A stretch of 64,000 bases of DNA from Brevibacterium oceani (GTDB lineage Bacteria > Actinomycetota > Actinomycetes > Actinomycetales > Brevibacteriaceae): NCBI RefSeq assembly GCF_013623835.1, contig NZ_JABKDE010000005.1, positions 62,001-126,000 of the forward strand, written 5' to 3'. A program made the translations under genes and the position numbers. The notes below the pieces were generated by a model. The model saw only the letters and a list, made by a program, of their open reading frames with translations. It made no database searches and was not told where the DNA came from. Below are positions 18,219 through 26,024 of this stretch, piece by piece. Position 1 is the first letter of the stretch. Each line of letters opens with the position of its first letter.

Positions 18219-18524
18219 TCAGGCTACAAAGACATCGCGAGCACTGCTCAGTGCGGACTGCTTGAAGTAGGGGTTGCGCATGGAACGGCCCACGACCAAG
18301 TCCACATTTCGACCTAGTAGGTCGGTCAGCCCTTCACGCAGACCGAAATAGTCGCTGAAGAGATTCGTGTGTTCGGGTAGAAAATCAACGATGAAGTCGA
18401 CGTCGCTCGAAGCCGGGTCGAATTCGCCTGTTACCGCTGAGCCGAAGATCCGCAATCGAGCGACACCGTACTCGCGGCATAGTTCAGCCACGGCGTCGGC
18501 ATCGATCTCGATTGCGGATTCCAT
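18219..18524 (-). CDS. mntA: MntA-like nucleotidyltransferase antitoxin
   Basis: 101 residues, minimal nucleotidyltransferase fold. GS (28-29), then S40-D41-V-D43 and a third acidic residue D75 in NVDLVV form the expected GSX10DXD plus Asp catalytic set. MntA neutralises HepT by adding AMP to its active-site tyrosine. It lies upstream of hepT on the same strand, the usual order. A -10-like GAAAAT sits six bases before the ATG, suggesting a leaderless start. It shares the low G+C of hepT. Confidence 0.88.
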   Translation of the reverse strand: MESAIEIDADAVAELCREYGVARLRIFGSAVTGEFDPASSDVDFIVDFLPEHTNLFSDYFGLREGLTDLLGRNVDLVVGRSMRNPYFKQSALSSARDVFVA

Positions 18525-18530
18525 ACGACT

Positions 18531-18536
18531 ATTTTC
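18531..18536 (-). promoter_or_regulatory. Leaderless -10 box of mntA
   Basis: GAAAAT, six bases, ATG. The whole spacer 18525-18562 is AT-rich for this genome. Confidence 0.4.
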
Positions 18537-18562
18537 TCACTTCGGCATAAGAACCGACAGCC

Positions 18563-19585
18563 TCAGCTTTCGGCACCCACCGCGACGACCATCTTGCCGA
18601 AGTTGCCGCCGGTGAGCAGGTCGTTGAAGTACTCGGGGGCCTTCTCGAGTCCCGGGCGGATGTCCTCGCGGAACCGCACCTTACCCTCCTTGAGCCAGCC
18701 GCTCATATCGGTGAGGAACTGACCGGTGAGCCGTTCGGCGAATTCGAACTGGATGAAGCCGCGGACCAGCAGCGACTTCGTGAGGATCTGACCCATGAGC
18801 GCACCCGAACGGTCGGGCCCCTCTGGCAGGGAGGTGAGGTTGTAGTTGGCCACGAGCCCGCAGACGGGAACGCGACCGTAGGTGTTCATCCTCGGCAACA
18901 CGGCGTTGAAGACGTCTCCGCCGACGTTCTCGAAGTAGACGTCGATGCCCTGCGGGACCGCATCTTTCAGTTCCTGCTTGAGGTTGCCCGAACGATGGTC
19001 GAGGGCCACGTCGAAACCGAGTTCCTTCAGGTGCGCGACCTTCTCCGGCCCGCCGGCGATGCCGACCGCGGTCGCACCCTTGATCTTCGCGATCTGACCG
19101 ACGACCGAACCGACGGGTCCGGTGGCGGCGGCCACGGCCACTGTCTCGCCTTCCTTCGGCTGACCGATCTCAAGGAGGCCCGCGTACGCGGTGAATCCGG
19201 GCATGCCGAGCACACCGAGGTGGGTGGAGATCGGTGCGAGCTCCGGGTCGATCTTGCGCAGATGTCCGGTCGACTCGACCGAGTACTCCTGCCATCCGCC
19301 GTAGCCGAGGACGATGTCGCCGACGGCGAAGTCGGGCGAGTTCGATTCGACCACCTCGGCGACGGTCGCGCCGACCATGACATCGCCGACCTCGACGGGC
19401 TTGGCGTAGGACTTCGCGTCCGACATCCGACCGCGCATGTACGGATCGAGCGAGAGGTAGAGGGTGCGCAGCAGGACCTGACCCTCACCCGGGGTAGGTA
19501 CGGGCACCTCGTCGAGGAGGTAGTTCTCGGCCGTGGGCGCGCCCACGGGACGGGAGTTCAGGCGAACCCTGTGATTGGTCGTCAT
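18563..19585 (-). CDS. NADP-dependent oxidoreductase (leukotriene B4 dehydrogenase/CurA-like)
   Basis: 340 residues, zinc-free medium-chain dehydrogenase/reductase. The N-terminal GroES-like part includes SLDPYMRGRM, the family hallmark. The Rossmann part has AAATGPVGSVVGQIAK. No zinc-binding cysteines are seen. Such enzymes reduce alpha,beta-unsaturated ketones or aldehydes with NADPH. The start MTTNHRV has AAAGGA upstream; an ATG six codons earlier contains that ribosome site and is rejected. Transcribed alone. Confidence 0.9.
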   Translation of the reverse strand: MTTNHRVRLNSRPVGAPTAENYLLDEVPVPTPGEGQVLLRTLYLSLDPYMRGRMSDAKSYAKPVEVGDVMVGATVAEVVESNSPDFAVGDIVLGYGGWQEYSVESTGHLRKIDPELAPISTHLGVLGMPGFTAYAGLLEIGQPKEGETVAVAAATGPVGSVVGQIAKIKGATAVGIAGGPEKVAHLKELGFDVALDHRSGNLKQELKDAVPQGIDVYFENVGGDVFNAVLPRMNTYGRVPVCGLVANYNLTSLPEGPDRSGALMGQILTKSLLVRGFIQFEFAERLTGQFLTDMSGWLKEGKVRFREDIRPGLEKAPEYFNDLLTGGNFGKMVVAVGAES

Positions 19586-19633
19586 CAGGCTGTTTCCTTT
19601 CATCGGATGATCCGTGTCATCGACACGTCGGCG

Positions 19634-20482
19634 TCATCGGAACTGTCTGTCATAGCAACCATTCGGGATCGATCGATGTTCCTGATCGAACGATTTTTCT
19701 GGCCCAGACTTTTCGTCCGTCCCATTCACGAGCCCGCGCGCCACCGTCTCCCACTGCGGGTCGAAGGCCCACGCAAAATCGCCGAGGTGGTCGAGCAGCT
19801 CCGCACCATTGGCGCGGATGATCTCCGACCACTCGGACGGCCAGGCCCCGAAGTTCGCGGCCGCGGCGAGTTCATCGACATCCTTGAATACCGCCCCGGT
19901 GACGTCGAACCCGCCGTCAGGAGTGTGCAGCGGCAGCGAGGAGACGGGAAAGGTGATGTCGAGGATGTGGTCGCTGGTGAACAGGGCATCATCGGTTCTC
20001 ATGTGCGTGGCTTCGAGATTGACGTACCACTCGGCACGCACCGAGTTGCCACCGCCGGACACTGCACCTCCGGGAGCAGCAGCCTCGTCGTCCTTGAGCA
20101 GCACCCACACGGAGAACGGCACCTGCGGCGGAACGATCTTCAGTACTCCGCGTCCGTGCCAGGTCCCGTCGACGTTGATCCGGGTCGGTGCCTCGGCGGG
20201 TGGCCGGAACCGTGCGGCCAACGGGACGTCGTGCGGATTCGCGTCCTCCCATCCGACGATCCGGGTCTCCTGAGTCGGCGTGCCGCCGGATAGCCACAGG
20301 ACGAGACTCTCGGGCCCATCGGCGATGACACGCATCGGTCGGGCCACCTCGGCGAGGTCGCGGTCGAAGTCGAACCGACGAAACGTCCAGGTCACGGTCT
20401 CACCGGGTGCCCGAAACGGCCCCTGGCCGACGGGCCTGACCTGCGCGGGAGCGGTGACCGGATAAGGATCGCGCAAGCTCAT
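19634..20482 (-). CDS. DUF402 (FomD-like) protein
   Basis: 282 residues. The DUF402 signature is in the middle: an EWYVNLEATHMRTDD stretch at about 160-175, followed by DITFPV and an Asp-x-Asp-Glu segment in KDVDELAAA. FomD, a characterised relative, hydrolyses a cytidylyl phosphonate, but most members have no known substrate. A leaderless -10 box TAGACT lies six bases before the ATG. Substrate not predictable. Confidence 0.8.
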   Translation of the reverse strand: MSLRDPYPVTAPAQVRPVGQGPFRAPGETVTWTFRRFDFDRDLAEVARPMRVIADGPESLVLWLSGGTPTQETRIVGWEDANPHDVPLAARFRPPAEAPTRINVDGTWHGRGVLKIVPPQVPFSVWVLLKDDEAAAPGGAVSGGGNSVRAEWYVNLEATHMRTDDALFTSDHILDITFPVSSLPLHTPDGGFDVTGAVFKDVDELAAAANFGAWPSEWSEIIRANGAELLDHLGDFAWAFDPQWETVARGLVNGTDEKSGPEKSFDQEHRSIPNGCYDRQFR

Positions 20483-20488
20483 GCGGGC

Positions 20489-20494
20489 AGTCTA
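20489..20494 (-). promoter_or_regulatory. Leaderless -10 box of the DUF402 gene
   Basis: TAGACT followed by six bases and ATG, the same hexamer and spacing as before the asparaginase gene at 9129. Confidence 0.5.
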
Positions 20495-20590
20495 TGCCGC
20501 GGTCATGCACGCCCGCTGAGGGCCGATGTCCGTTCCGCCTGCCCCCGGAACCGGCATCCTCGCTCTGCCCTGCCTGGGCATACCGCCCGC

Positions 20591-20618
20591 CTGACCGTGC
20601 CCAGCCACGTCATAGAGT
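20591..20618 (+). promoter_or_regulatory. Leaderless promoter of the amidohydrolase gene
   Basis: CTGACC (20591-20596), 16 bases, TAGAGT (20613-20618), six bases, ATG. No convincing ribosome-binding site is present. Confidence 0.5.
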
Positions 20619-20624
20619 GGGGCC

Positions 20625-21545
20625 ATGAACGACTCCGATGATGCAGCTTCAGCGATGACCGCTCCCCCGCGATCGGATGCGGAGATCCCCGCCTATCTCA
20701 ACGAGCTCGACCTGCCGGGACTCGCCGACATCCACGTTCACTTCCTGCCGCAGAACGTACTCGACAAGGTGTGGGCGTATTTCGACAATGCCGAGGCCAA
20801 CTACGGTCAGCCCTGGCCGATCCACTACCGGTACGACACTGACACCCGCCTGCGCATCGTCCGTGACCTGGGCATTCGCGCGATCCCGGCGCTGACCTAC
20901 CCGCATAAACCCGGCATGGCCGCCTGGCTGAATGACTGGAACGCCGAGTTCGCCGCCGCCCATTCCGACGTCATCCACTGCGGGACCCTCTACGCCGAAC
21001 CCGAAGCCGCCGACTACGTCCCCGCCGCTTTGGCCGCTGGTGCGAAGCTGTTCAAAGTCCACATCCAGGTGGGCGGATTCTCCCCCGATGACCGGGTGCT
21101 CGACCCTGCCTGGCGGGCCCTCAAAGAGGCGCAGGTGCCGATCGTCATCCACGCGGGTTCGCGTCCGCTGCCGGGTGAGTTCACCGGCCCCGAGGCGGTC
21201 GCGCACGTGCTCGAGCGCTTCCCGACGCTGCGGTTCGTCATCGCCCACATGGGCATGCCGGAGTACGACGAGTTCGCCGACCTCGCCGAAACCTACGAGG
21301 GCGTTCACCTGGACACGACGATGTACGTCTCGGGATATTTCCAATCGCCCGCCGAGGTGGCCCCCACCTACCGTGAACGTTTGGCCGGTCTGCAGGACAA
21401 GATCATCCTCGGCTCGGATTTCCCGAACATCCCCTACCCGTATGCCGACCAGATCTCCGGCCTGGCCGGGCTCGGACTCGGCGACGAGTGGATGCGTTCG
21501 GTGCTGTGGCGCAACGGGGCGCGGGTGCTCGGACTCGACGGCTAG
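20625..21545 (+). CDS. Amidohydrolase-2 family protein (ACMSD-like TIM barrel)
   Basis: 306 residues. Metal-binding motifs are in the expected order: DIHVHF near residue 35, HAGSRPLP in the middle, HMGMPEYDEF, and GSDFPNIPYPY near residue 270. Such enzymes hydrolyse C-N or decarboxylate cyclic acids with one divalent metal; this one resembles uncharacterised members closest to aminocarboxymuconate semialdehyde decarboxylase. The start is set by the leaderless TAGAGT box. The short N-terminal extension (residues 1-25) is disordered. Substrate unknown. Confidence 0.85.
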   Translation: MNDSDDAASAMTAPPRSDAEIPAYLNELDLPGLADIHVHFLPQNVLDKVWAYFDNAEANYGQPWPIHYRYDTDTRLRIVRDLGIRAIPALTYPHKPGMAAWLNDWNAEFAAAHSDVIHCGTLYAEPEAADYVPAALAAGAKLFKVHIQVGGFSPDDRVLDPAWRALKEAQVPIVIHAGSRPLPGEFTGPEAVAHVLERFPTLRFVIAHMGMPEYDEFADLAETYEGVHLDTTMYVSGYFQSPAEVAPTYRERLAGLQDKIILGSDFPNIPYPYADQISGLAGLGLGDEWMRSVLWRNGARVLGLDG

Positions 21546-21569
21546 GACACGGAGAGCCGCGGCGAGGAT

Positions 21570-22109
21570 TCAGCCTTCGCGGGGCACTCGCTCGGCCCCG
21601 ATGACTCCCTCCAGTATGTCCTCGTCGATCGGGGAACCTCGGCGGATGACGCTGATCTGCCCGGTCGATTCGAGGATCACACACGCGACCTCATCACGAT
21701 TGCGGATGCCGGCCGAGCGCAGCTTCGCGACCACCTCGTCGCGGTCGACGTGGGACTTCGCGAGGTTGTGAGTGAGCATCTCAGGACCTGCCATGAGGAC
21801 GACGGCCGGGGAGTTGACGACGCCGCGGATCAGCCCGAATCGGCGTCCCGCTCCGGTCACTGCCTGCAGGATGAGCAGCGTTGCCAGTGCCAGCGCTCCA
21901 CCGACCAGGGTCGGGGTGTCGCCGAGGATGGACCGGCCGATGATCGCTCCGATCGCGATGATCGAAGCCAGGTCGAAACTCGACAGGTTCGCCAGGGTCC
22001 GCTGGCCGAAGACGCGCAGGAGCAGAATGATGCCGAAGTAGAAAGCAACGCACGAGGCGACGACCCTGACCGCATCGACCCAGTCGAGTCCGTATTCCAT
22101 CCAATCCAT
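21570..22109 (-). CDS. DUF421 (YetF-like) membrane protein
   Basis: 179 residues. Three N-terminal membrane helices (about 15-35, 45-65, 68-85) precede a small cytoplasmic alpha/beta domain containing RDEVVAKLRSAGI and VILESTGQISVI, the arrangement of DUF421/YetF. GGAGGTT stands six bases before the ATG. Shorter than Bacillus YetF but typical of actinobacterial members. Role unknown; some relatives are linked to spore or envelope physiology. Confidence 0.85.
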   Translation of the reverse strand: MDWMEYGLDWVDAVRVVASCVAFYFGIILLLRVFGQRTLANLSSFDLASIIAIGAIIGRSILGDTPTLVGGALALATLLILQAVTGAGRRFGLIRGVVNSPAVVLMAGPEMLTHNLAKSHVDRDEVVAKLRSAGIRNRDEVACVILESTGQISVIRRGSPIDEDILEGVIGAERVPREG

Positions 22110-22274
22110 GAAGAACCTCCGGGATGGATGATACCGCCACCGAGGCGGCCGAGCCGGGACTCAGAGCGTACGAAGCCAATCGTCGAGGGTGACGTCGGAG
22201 CGCCTCGGCGATGATGGGAAGAGTCCGTCGCGGGAGGCCGGACAGGTCAGGGGGAGCTGTGACCTCTCAGACGC

Positions 22275-22309
22275 CGCACGGGCGGACCCATGATGAGCCC
22301 GCCCGTGCG
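22275..22309 (-). terminator. Hairpin after the DUF4097 operon
   Basis: CGCACGGGCGG (22275-22285) pairs with CCGCCCGTGCG (22299-22309) over a 13-base loop, 19 bases past the DUF4097 stop on the minus strand. There is no U-tract, as is common in high-GC terminators. The remaining spacer up to 22109 holds no supported gene. Confidence 0.7.
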
Positions 22310-22327
22310 CCGGTCGCTTCTCGCTTC

Positions 22328-23263
22328 TCAGTTCTGGTTGACCGTGACTGTGCCAGTGTCGGCTGTGGCTGAGATCGGCACCAGCGTCTTGTCCTCGTCG
22401 TCCTTCGGGTCCTCGGACACATCGTATTTCTTCAGATCCGAGGCCAGATCGACGGATCCATCGGTCGACTTCGCATTGATCCGGTAAACGAAGTCCTCGT
22501 CGCCCTTTTCGTTCGCGAGCTTGAGGTTCGGCAGCCGCAGCTCGATCGATCCTTCCTCGGTCTTCGCGCTGATGCCGCCGGATGGGATCGCCTCGTCGGT
22601 GAAGGCGAGATCGAGTGTGCCCGTCGAGGTGACCGCATCGAGGTGGTCGGTGACGGTGAGGTCCTCGCCGTCGATGGCCCCGACTCCGGTCTTGGCCTCG
22701 ACGGTCTCGAAGGTGCCTTCGAGCGAGGTCGCACCCCAGTCGGTCGAGGTGCGGATCCGGTCGGCCGAGCCGCTGACGGTCAAAGCCCCGCCATCGGTGT
22801 CGGCGCTGATCTCGGCGAAGTCGCCATCGACGTCGAAGGTGCCGTAGTTGCTGTCGAGGCTGAGCTTGAGGTCGCGGGCCACCTCGGTGGGGACGGTGAC
22901 GGTGATCCGGGTGTTCTCGAGCTTCCGGTCCTCGTCCAGACCCACCTCGGCGACGCCACCGCGCGAGTCGACCGTGAGGTCCGGAGCAGCGTCGCGGGGG
23001 CCGGTGGCGCGGAGCTCGACGGTGGGATCGGCGTCATCGTCGGTGCGGACGTCGACGGAGGCCCCCATCGCCAAGCTGACCTTGAGCTCCTTCATCGTCT
23101 CCGGCAGCGGCTGCGAGGATTCGAGCTTGCCGTAGTGCAGGCGGGAGGCTCCATGGGCGGCGGTGACGATCACGGGGATGAGGAGGACGATGGCGGCGAG
23201 GACGATCAGCACCGTGCGCAGACCGAGTCGGGCGGATTCGCTGATGCGGACTGTGGCAGGCAT
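22328..23263 (-). CDS. DUF4097-family membrane-anchored beta-helix protein
   Basis: 311 residues. One N-terminal membrane helix (about residues 15-37) precedes an extracytoplasmic domain of repeated short beta strands, such as DVRTDDDADPTVELRA, GTFDVDGDFAEISADTDGGAL and TGVGAIDGEDLTV. This is the DUF4097 putative-adhesin pattern often tied to envelope-stress two-component systems. The ATG is one base past the response-regulator stop with GGAG upstream, so the genes are co-translated. Probably a target or accessory of the adjacent kinase. Confidence 0.85.
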   Translation of the reverse strand: MPATVRISESARLGLRTVLIVLAAIVLLIPVIVTAAHGASRLHYGKLESSQPLPETMKELKVSLAMGASVDVRTDDDADPTVELRATGPRDAAPDLTVDSRGGVAEVGLDEDRKLENTRITVTVPTEVARDLKLSLDSNYGTFDVDGDFAEISADTDGGALTVSGSADRIRTSTDWGATSLEGTFETVEAKTGVGAIDGEDLTVTDHLDAVTSTGTLDLAFTDEAIPSGGISAKTEEGSIELRLPNLKLANEKGDEDFVYRINAKSTDGSVDLASDLKKYDVSEDPKDDEDKTLVPISATADTGTVTVNQN

Positions 23264-23264
23264 T

Positions 23265-23909
23265 CTAGGCTCCGAGGAATGTGAGGACGGCGAGGACGCG
23301 TCGGTTGTCCGAGGTGTCGGCGGTGAGGCCGAACTTCGTGAACACCGAGCTGATGTGCTTCTCAACGGCTCCGGCGCTGAGGTAGAGGGTGCGGGCGATC
23401 GCGGCGTTGGATTTGCCTTCGGCCATGAGCTGGAGGACTTCGATCTCACGGGGGCTCAGGGTCGACAGGCCGTCCTTCTTGCGGGTGCGCACGAGGATCT
23501 GGGAGACGACCTCGGGGTCGAGGACGGTGCCGCCGGAGGCGACCTCGTCGACGGCTGCGAGGAAGTCCTCGACGTCGGCGACGCGGTCCTTGAGGAGGTA
23601 GCCGAATCCGCCGGTGTTCTCGGCGATGAGTTCCGAGGCGTACTGCTCCTCGACGTACTGGCTGAAGACGAGGACCTTGACGTCGGGGTTCTGCTTGCGG
23701 ATGAGGACCGCGGCGCGGATGCCTTCGTCGGTGAACGTCGGAGGCATGCGCACGTCGATGACGGCGAGGTCCGGCGGATCGTTGTGGACGACGGCGAGGA
23801 GTTCGCTGGCGTCGGCGACGGCGGCGATGACCTCATGTCCGGCGTCGGCGAGGAGTCGTTCGAGTCCGGCCCGCAGGACGGCAGAGTCTTCAGCGATTAC
23901 GATGCGCAT
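23265..23909 (-). CDS. NarL-family response regulator
   Basis: 214 residues. The receiver domain has acidic E7-D8, phospho-acceptor D52 (AVIDVRMPP) and Lys in LLKDR. A C-terminal LuxR-type HTH follows (LSPREIEVLQLMAEGKSNAAIA onward). The start ATGCGCATCG overlaps the kinase stop by 13 bases. It should activate or repress the downstream DUF4097 gene and its own operon. Confidence 0.93.
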   Translation of the reverse strand: MRIVIAEDSAVLRAGLERLLADAGHEVIAAVADASELLAVVHNDPPDLAVIDVRMPPTFTDEGIRAAVLIRKQNPDVKVLVFSQYVEEQYASELIAENTGGFGYLLKDRVADVEDFLAAVDEVASGGTVLDPEVVSQILVRTRKKDGLSTLSPREIEVLQLMAEGKSNAAIARTLYLSAGAVEKHISSVFTKFGLTADTSDNRRVLAVLTFLGA

Positions 23910-25846
23910 GGCACCTCCACAACTATGGTTGTCGGCCCACCTGCGGGGCTGGTCAGGTTCAGTGTGCCACGAGCCGCTTCGACGCGGTCGATGAGACCGG
24001 CGATGCCGGTGTGCCGTCCGGTCCGGTCGACGCGGGCCCCGCCCTGACCGTTGTCGGTGACGACGATCTGGACGCCGGTGTCGATCGGCGCGATGAACAC
24101 GCTGGCCTTGGTGGCGCCCGAGTGTTTGGCGACGTTCGTCAGGCATTCGGCGACGACGAAGTAGGACACGGCTTCGGCTTCCCGTCCGATCCGTCCCTCG
24201 AGGCGGACGTCGACGTCGACGGGGATAGTCGAGCGTCCCGCGAGCGCGGAGACGGCGGCGTCGAGTCCGCGGTCGGTGAGCACCGCCGGGTGGATGCCGC
24301 GGGCGAGCTGGCGCAGTTCGGTGACGATGCCCTTGGCCTCGGTGTGGGCTTCGGAGACGAGTTCCTTCGCACGTTCGGGGTCGGTGTCGATCTTCGACTT
24401 CGCCATCCCCAGGGTCATGGTCAGCGCGACGAGGCGGGGCTGGGCTCCGTCGTGGAGGTCGCGTTCGATGCGCAGGCGTTCGGCGGCGGCCGCCTCGATG
24501 CCGGCCATGCGTGCCCGGTCGAGTTCGGTCACCTCGGCCTGGAGTGCGACGGTGCGGGCCGGGGCCAGCAGCGCCCGGTCGAGAGCACGGTCGAGGAGCG
24601 GGGCGAACCACAGGATCGCGAGCGAGCTGGCGAGGACGATGACCGAGCCGATGGCGACGCCGATGCGGGCCGGCCCGTCGATGGACTCACCGACGAAGAA
24701 GGTGTTGACTCCGGCAGGGTTGATGGCGGAGAAGATGCCGAGCAGGGATCCGCAGATGCCGGCGAGTGTGCCGCCGACGATGATCGCTCCCAACAGCATC
24801 TTGATGTAGTGGTGGGCGGTCGAGCGCCAGAAGGCACCGGATTTCACCTGCAGCCAGCGGTTGTGGAGGAAGCGGCCGAAGCCGGGTTCGCGGTTGCTGC
24901 TTTCGATCTTCGGGACGGGGATCCTGTCCGTGTAGATGAGTTCGGCGCGGTAGCGTTCGACGACGTTCGCGCCCTGCTGGACGAGGACCCACACGAGCAG
25001 CGCGAGCACGCCGAGGCCGAGGGCGAAGATGCCGCCGATGCCGGTGAACAGCAGGCCGAGCGGGATCCACGCCCAGATCACGGCGAGGACGGCCGAGAGG
25101 ACGAGGTTCGCGACCCCGATGAATCCCGTCGGGCGCTTGGGCCACGTGATGGGGCCGTCGGCGGGGATCTCGGTGACGTCGTCCCGACTCAGCGGCAGTG
25201 AGCCGGTAACCGGTGCGTAGGCGACCGGTTCGGTGCGCTGTCTTCCTCGCCGAGGTGGCCGTGGAGGTGGCATCGGAGGCTGCCCCTGGCGCGGTGGCTG
25301 GGGTTGGCGCGGTTGCTGGGGTTGCCTGGGTTGTTGGGGCTGACGCGGCTGCTGGGGTTGCTGCGGCTGCTGGGGTTGCTGCGGCTGACCGGGTTGCGGG
25401 GGTTGGCCGGGCTGGTGGGGCTGCTGTCCGGCGGGGCTGTAAGAGGCCGGGGTTGAGGGGTAGGTGCGAGGACCGGAGTGGCTGGGTGTCGCCGCGTAGT
25501 TCGGCGGTGCGGGGTGGGCCGTCGGAGCCTGAGCGTATTGCCTGGTCGGGTGCTGGGGGTTCTGCGGCTGTTCGTACCCCTGTGGCTGCTGCGGGTACTG
25601 ACGAGTCGCACCGGTGGCGAACGGCACGTCGAGATCGAGAGGCTTGGTCCGGAACTCTCCGGCCTGACTGGCCGCAGGTTCATCGATCTCAGATGTCGGC
25701 GGGGCGTTGACGATCGCCTCGGCGCTGATGGATTCTTCGCGTTCACCGGCGCTGGGGGCCGCCTCGGTGTCGGGGGTCTGAGGCTCCACCGGATCGGTGC
25801 CGTGCGACTCCTGATCCTGTGGGTTCTCGGGGGTCTTCTCACTCAT
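23897..25846 (-). CDS. Sensor histidine kinase with Pro/Gln-rich N-terminus
   Basis: 649 residues. The N-terminal 230 are cytoplasmic and disordered, with a Pro/Gln repeat at about 142-195 (QQPRQPQQP-type units). Four to six membrane helices (about 240-420) form a PF13796-like sensor. The HisKA_3 dimerisation domain has ERDLHDG with His465. The HATPase has ECLTNVAKHS and DNGQGG. The start is set by a leaderless TAGCGT box seven bases upstream. The family often senses envelope stress; the signal is unknown. Confidence 0.92.
   Translation of the reverse strand: MSEKTPENPQDQESHGTDPVEPQTPDTEAAPSAGEREESISAEAIVNAPPTSEIDEPAASQAGEFRTKPLDLDVPFATGATRQYPQQPQGYEQPQNPQHPTRQYAQAPTAHPAPPNYAATPSHSGPRTYPSTPASYSPAGQQPHQPGQPPQPGQPQQPQQPQQPQQPRQPQQPRQPQQPRQPQPPRQGQPPMPPPRPPRRGRQRTEPVAYAPVTGSLPLSRDDVTEIPADGPITWPKRPTGFIGVANLVLSAVLAVIWAWIPLGLLFTGIGGIFALGLGVLALLVWVLVQQGANVVERYRAELIYTDRIPVPKIESSNREPGFGRFLHNRWLQVKSGAFWRSTAHHYIKMLLGAIIVGGTLAGICGSLLGIFSAINPAGVNTFFVGESIDGPARIGVAIGSVIVLASSLAILWFAPLLDRALDRALLAPARTVALQAEVTELDRARMAGIEAAAAERLRIERDLHDGAQPRLVALTMTLGMAKSKIDTDPERAKELVSEAHTEAKGIVTELRQLARGIHPAVLTDRGLDAAVSALAGRSTIPVDVDVRLEGRIGREAEAVSYFVVAECLTNVAKHSGATKASVFIAPIDTGVQIVVTDNGQGGARVDRTGRHTGIAGLIDRVEAARGTLNLTSPAGGPTTIVVEVPCAS
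25262..25423. repeat. Imperfect Pro/Gln-coding tandem repeat
   Basis: Short units of the type GGTTGCTGGGGTTGCTG (as read on +) are repeated through this stretch and encode PQQPxQPQQP in the kinase N-terminus. Length variation here would be in-frame if it changes by multiples of three. Confidence 0.75.
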
Positions 25847-25853
25847 AGCAATA

Positions 25854-25859
25854 ACGCTA
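25854..25859 (-). promoter_or_regulatory. Leaderless -10 box of the kinase operon
   Basis: TAGCGT, seven bases, ATG. The same hexamer and spacing precede the membrane-protein gene at 44960. Confidence 0.5.
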
Positions 25860-25917
25860 CGGGAGTGACGTCGCGGCCAACAGCACGAAGACCTCCGACC
25901 CCGCGTCGGGTTTTCCC

Positions 25918-25947
25918 CCACGGCAGTGACCGTCCCCACTGCCGTGG
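25918..25947 (-). terminator. Hairpin after the cystathionine synthase-like gene
   Basis: CCACGGCAGTG (25918-25928) pairs perfectly with CACTGCCGTGG (25937-25947) over an eight-base loop. It lies 78 bases past the stop of the upstream minus-strand gene and before the kinase promoter. Confidence 0.7.
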
Positions 25948-26024
25948 AGTGAATGCCTCCCACCATCCAACACCGTTTGCGACGAAACATACCGGCGCCG
26001 GCTATTTGCGCCGCTACCGACGCA

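Noticed and set aside
22110..22274. A small gene between DUF421 and the DUF4097 terminator
   Set aside because: The overlapping frames are antisense shadows without ribosome sites.
25262..25423. CRISPR-like array
   Set aside because: The repeats are short, contiguous, in-frame and encode Pro/Gln; no spacers.
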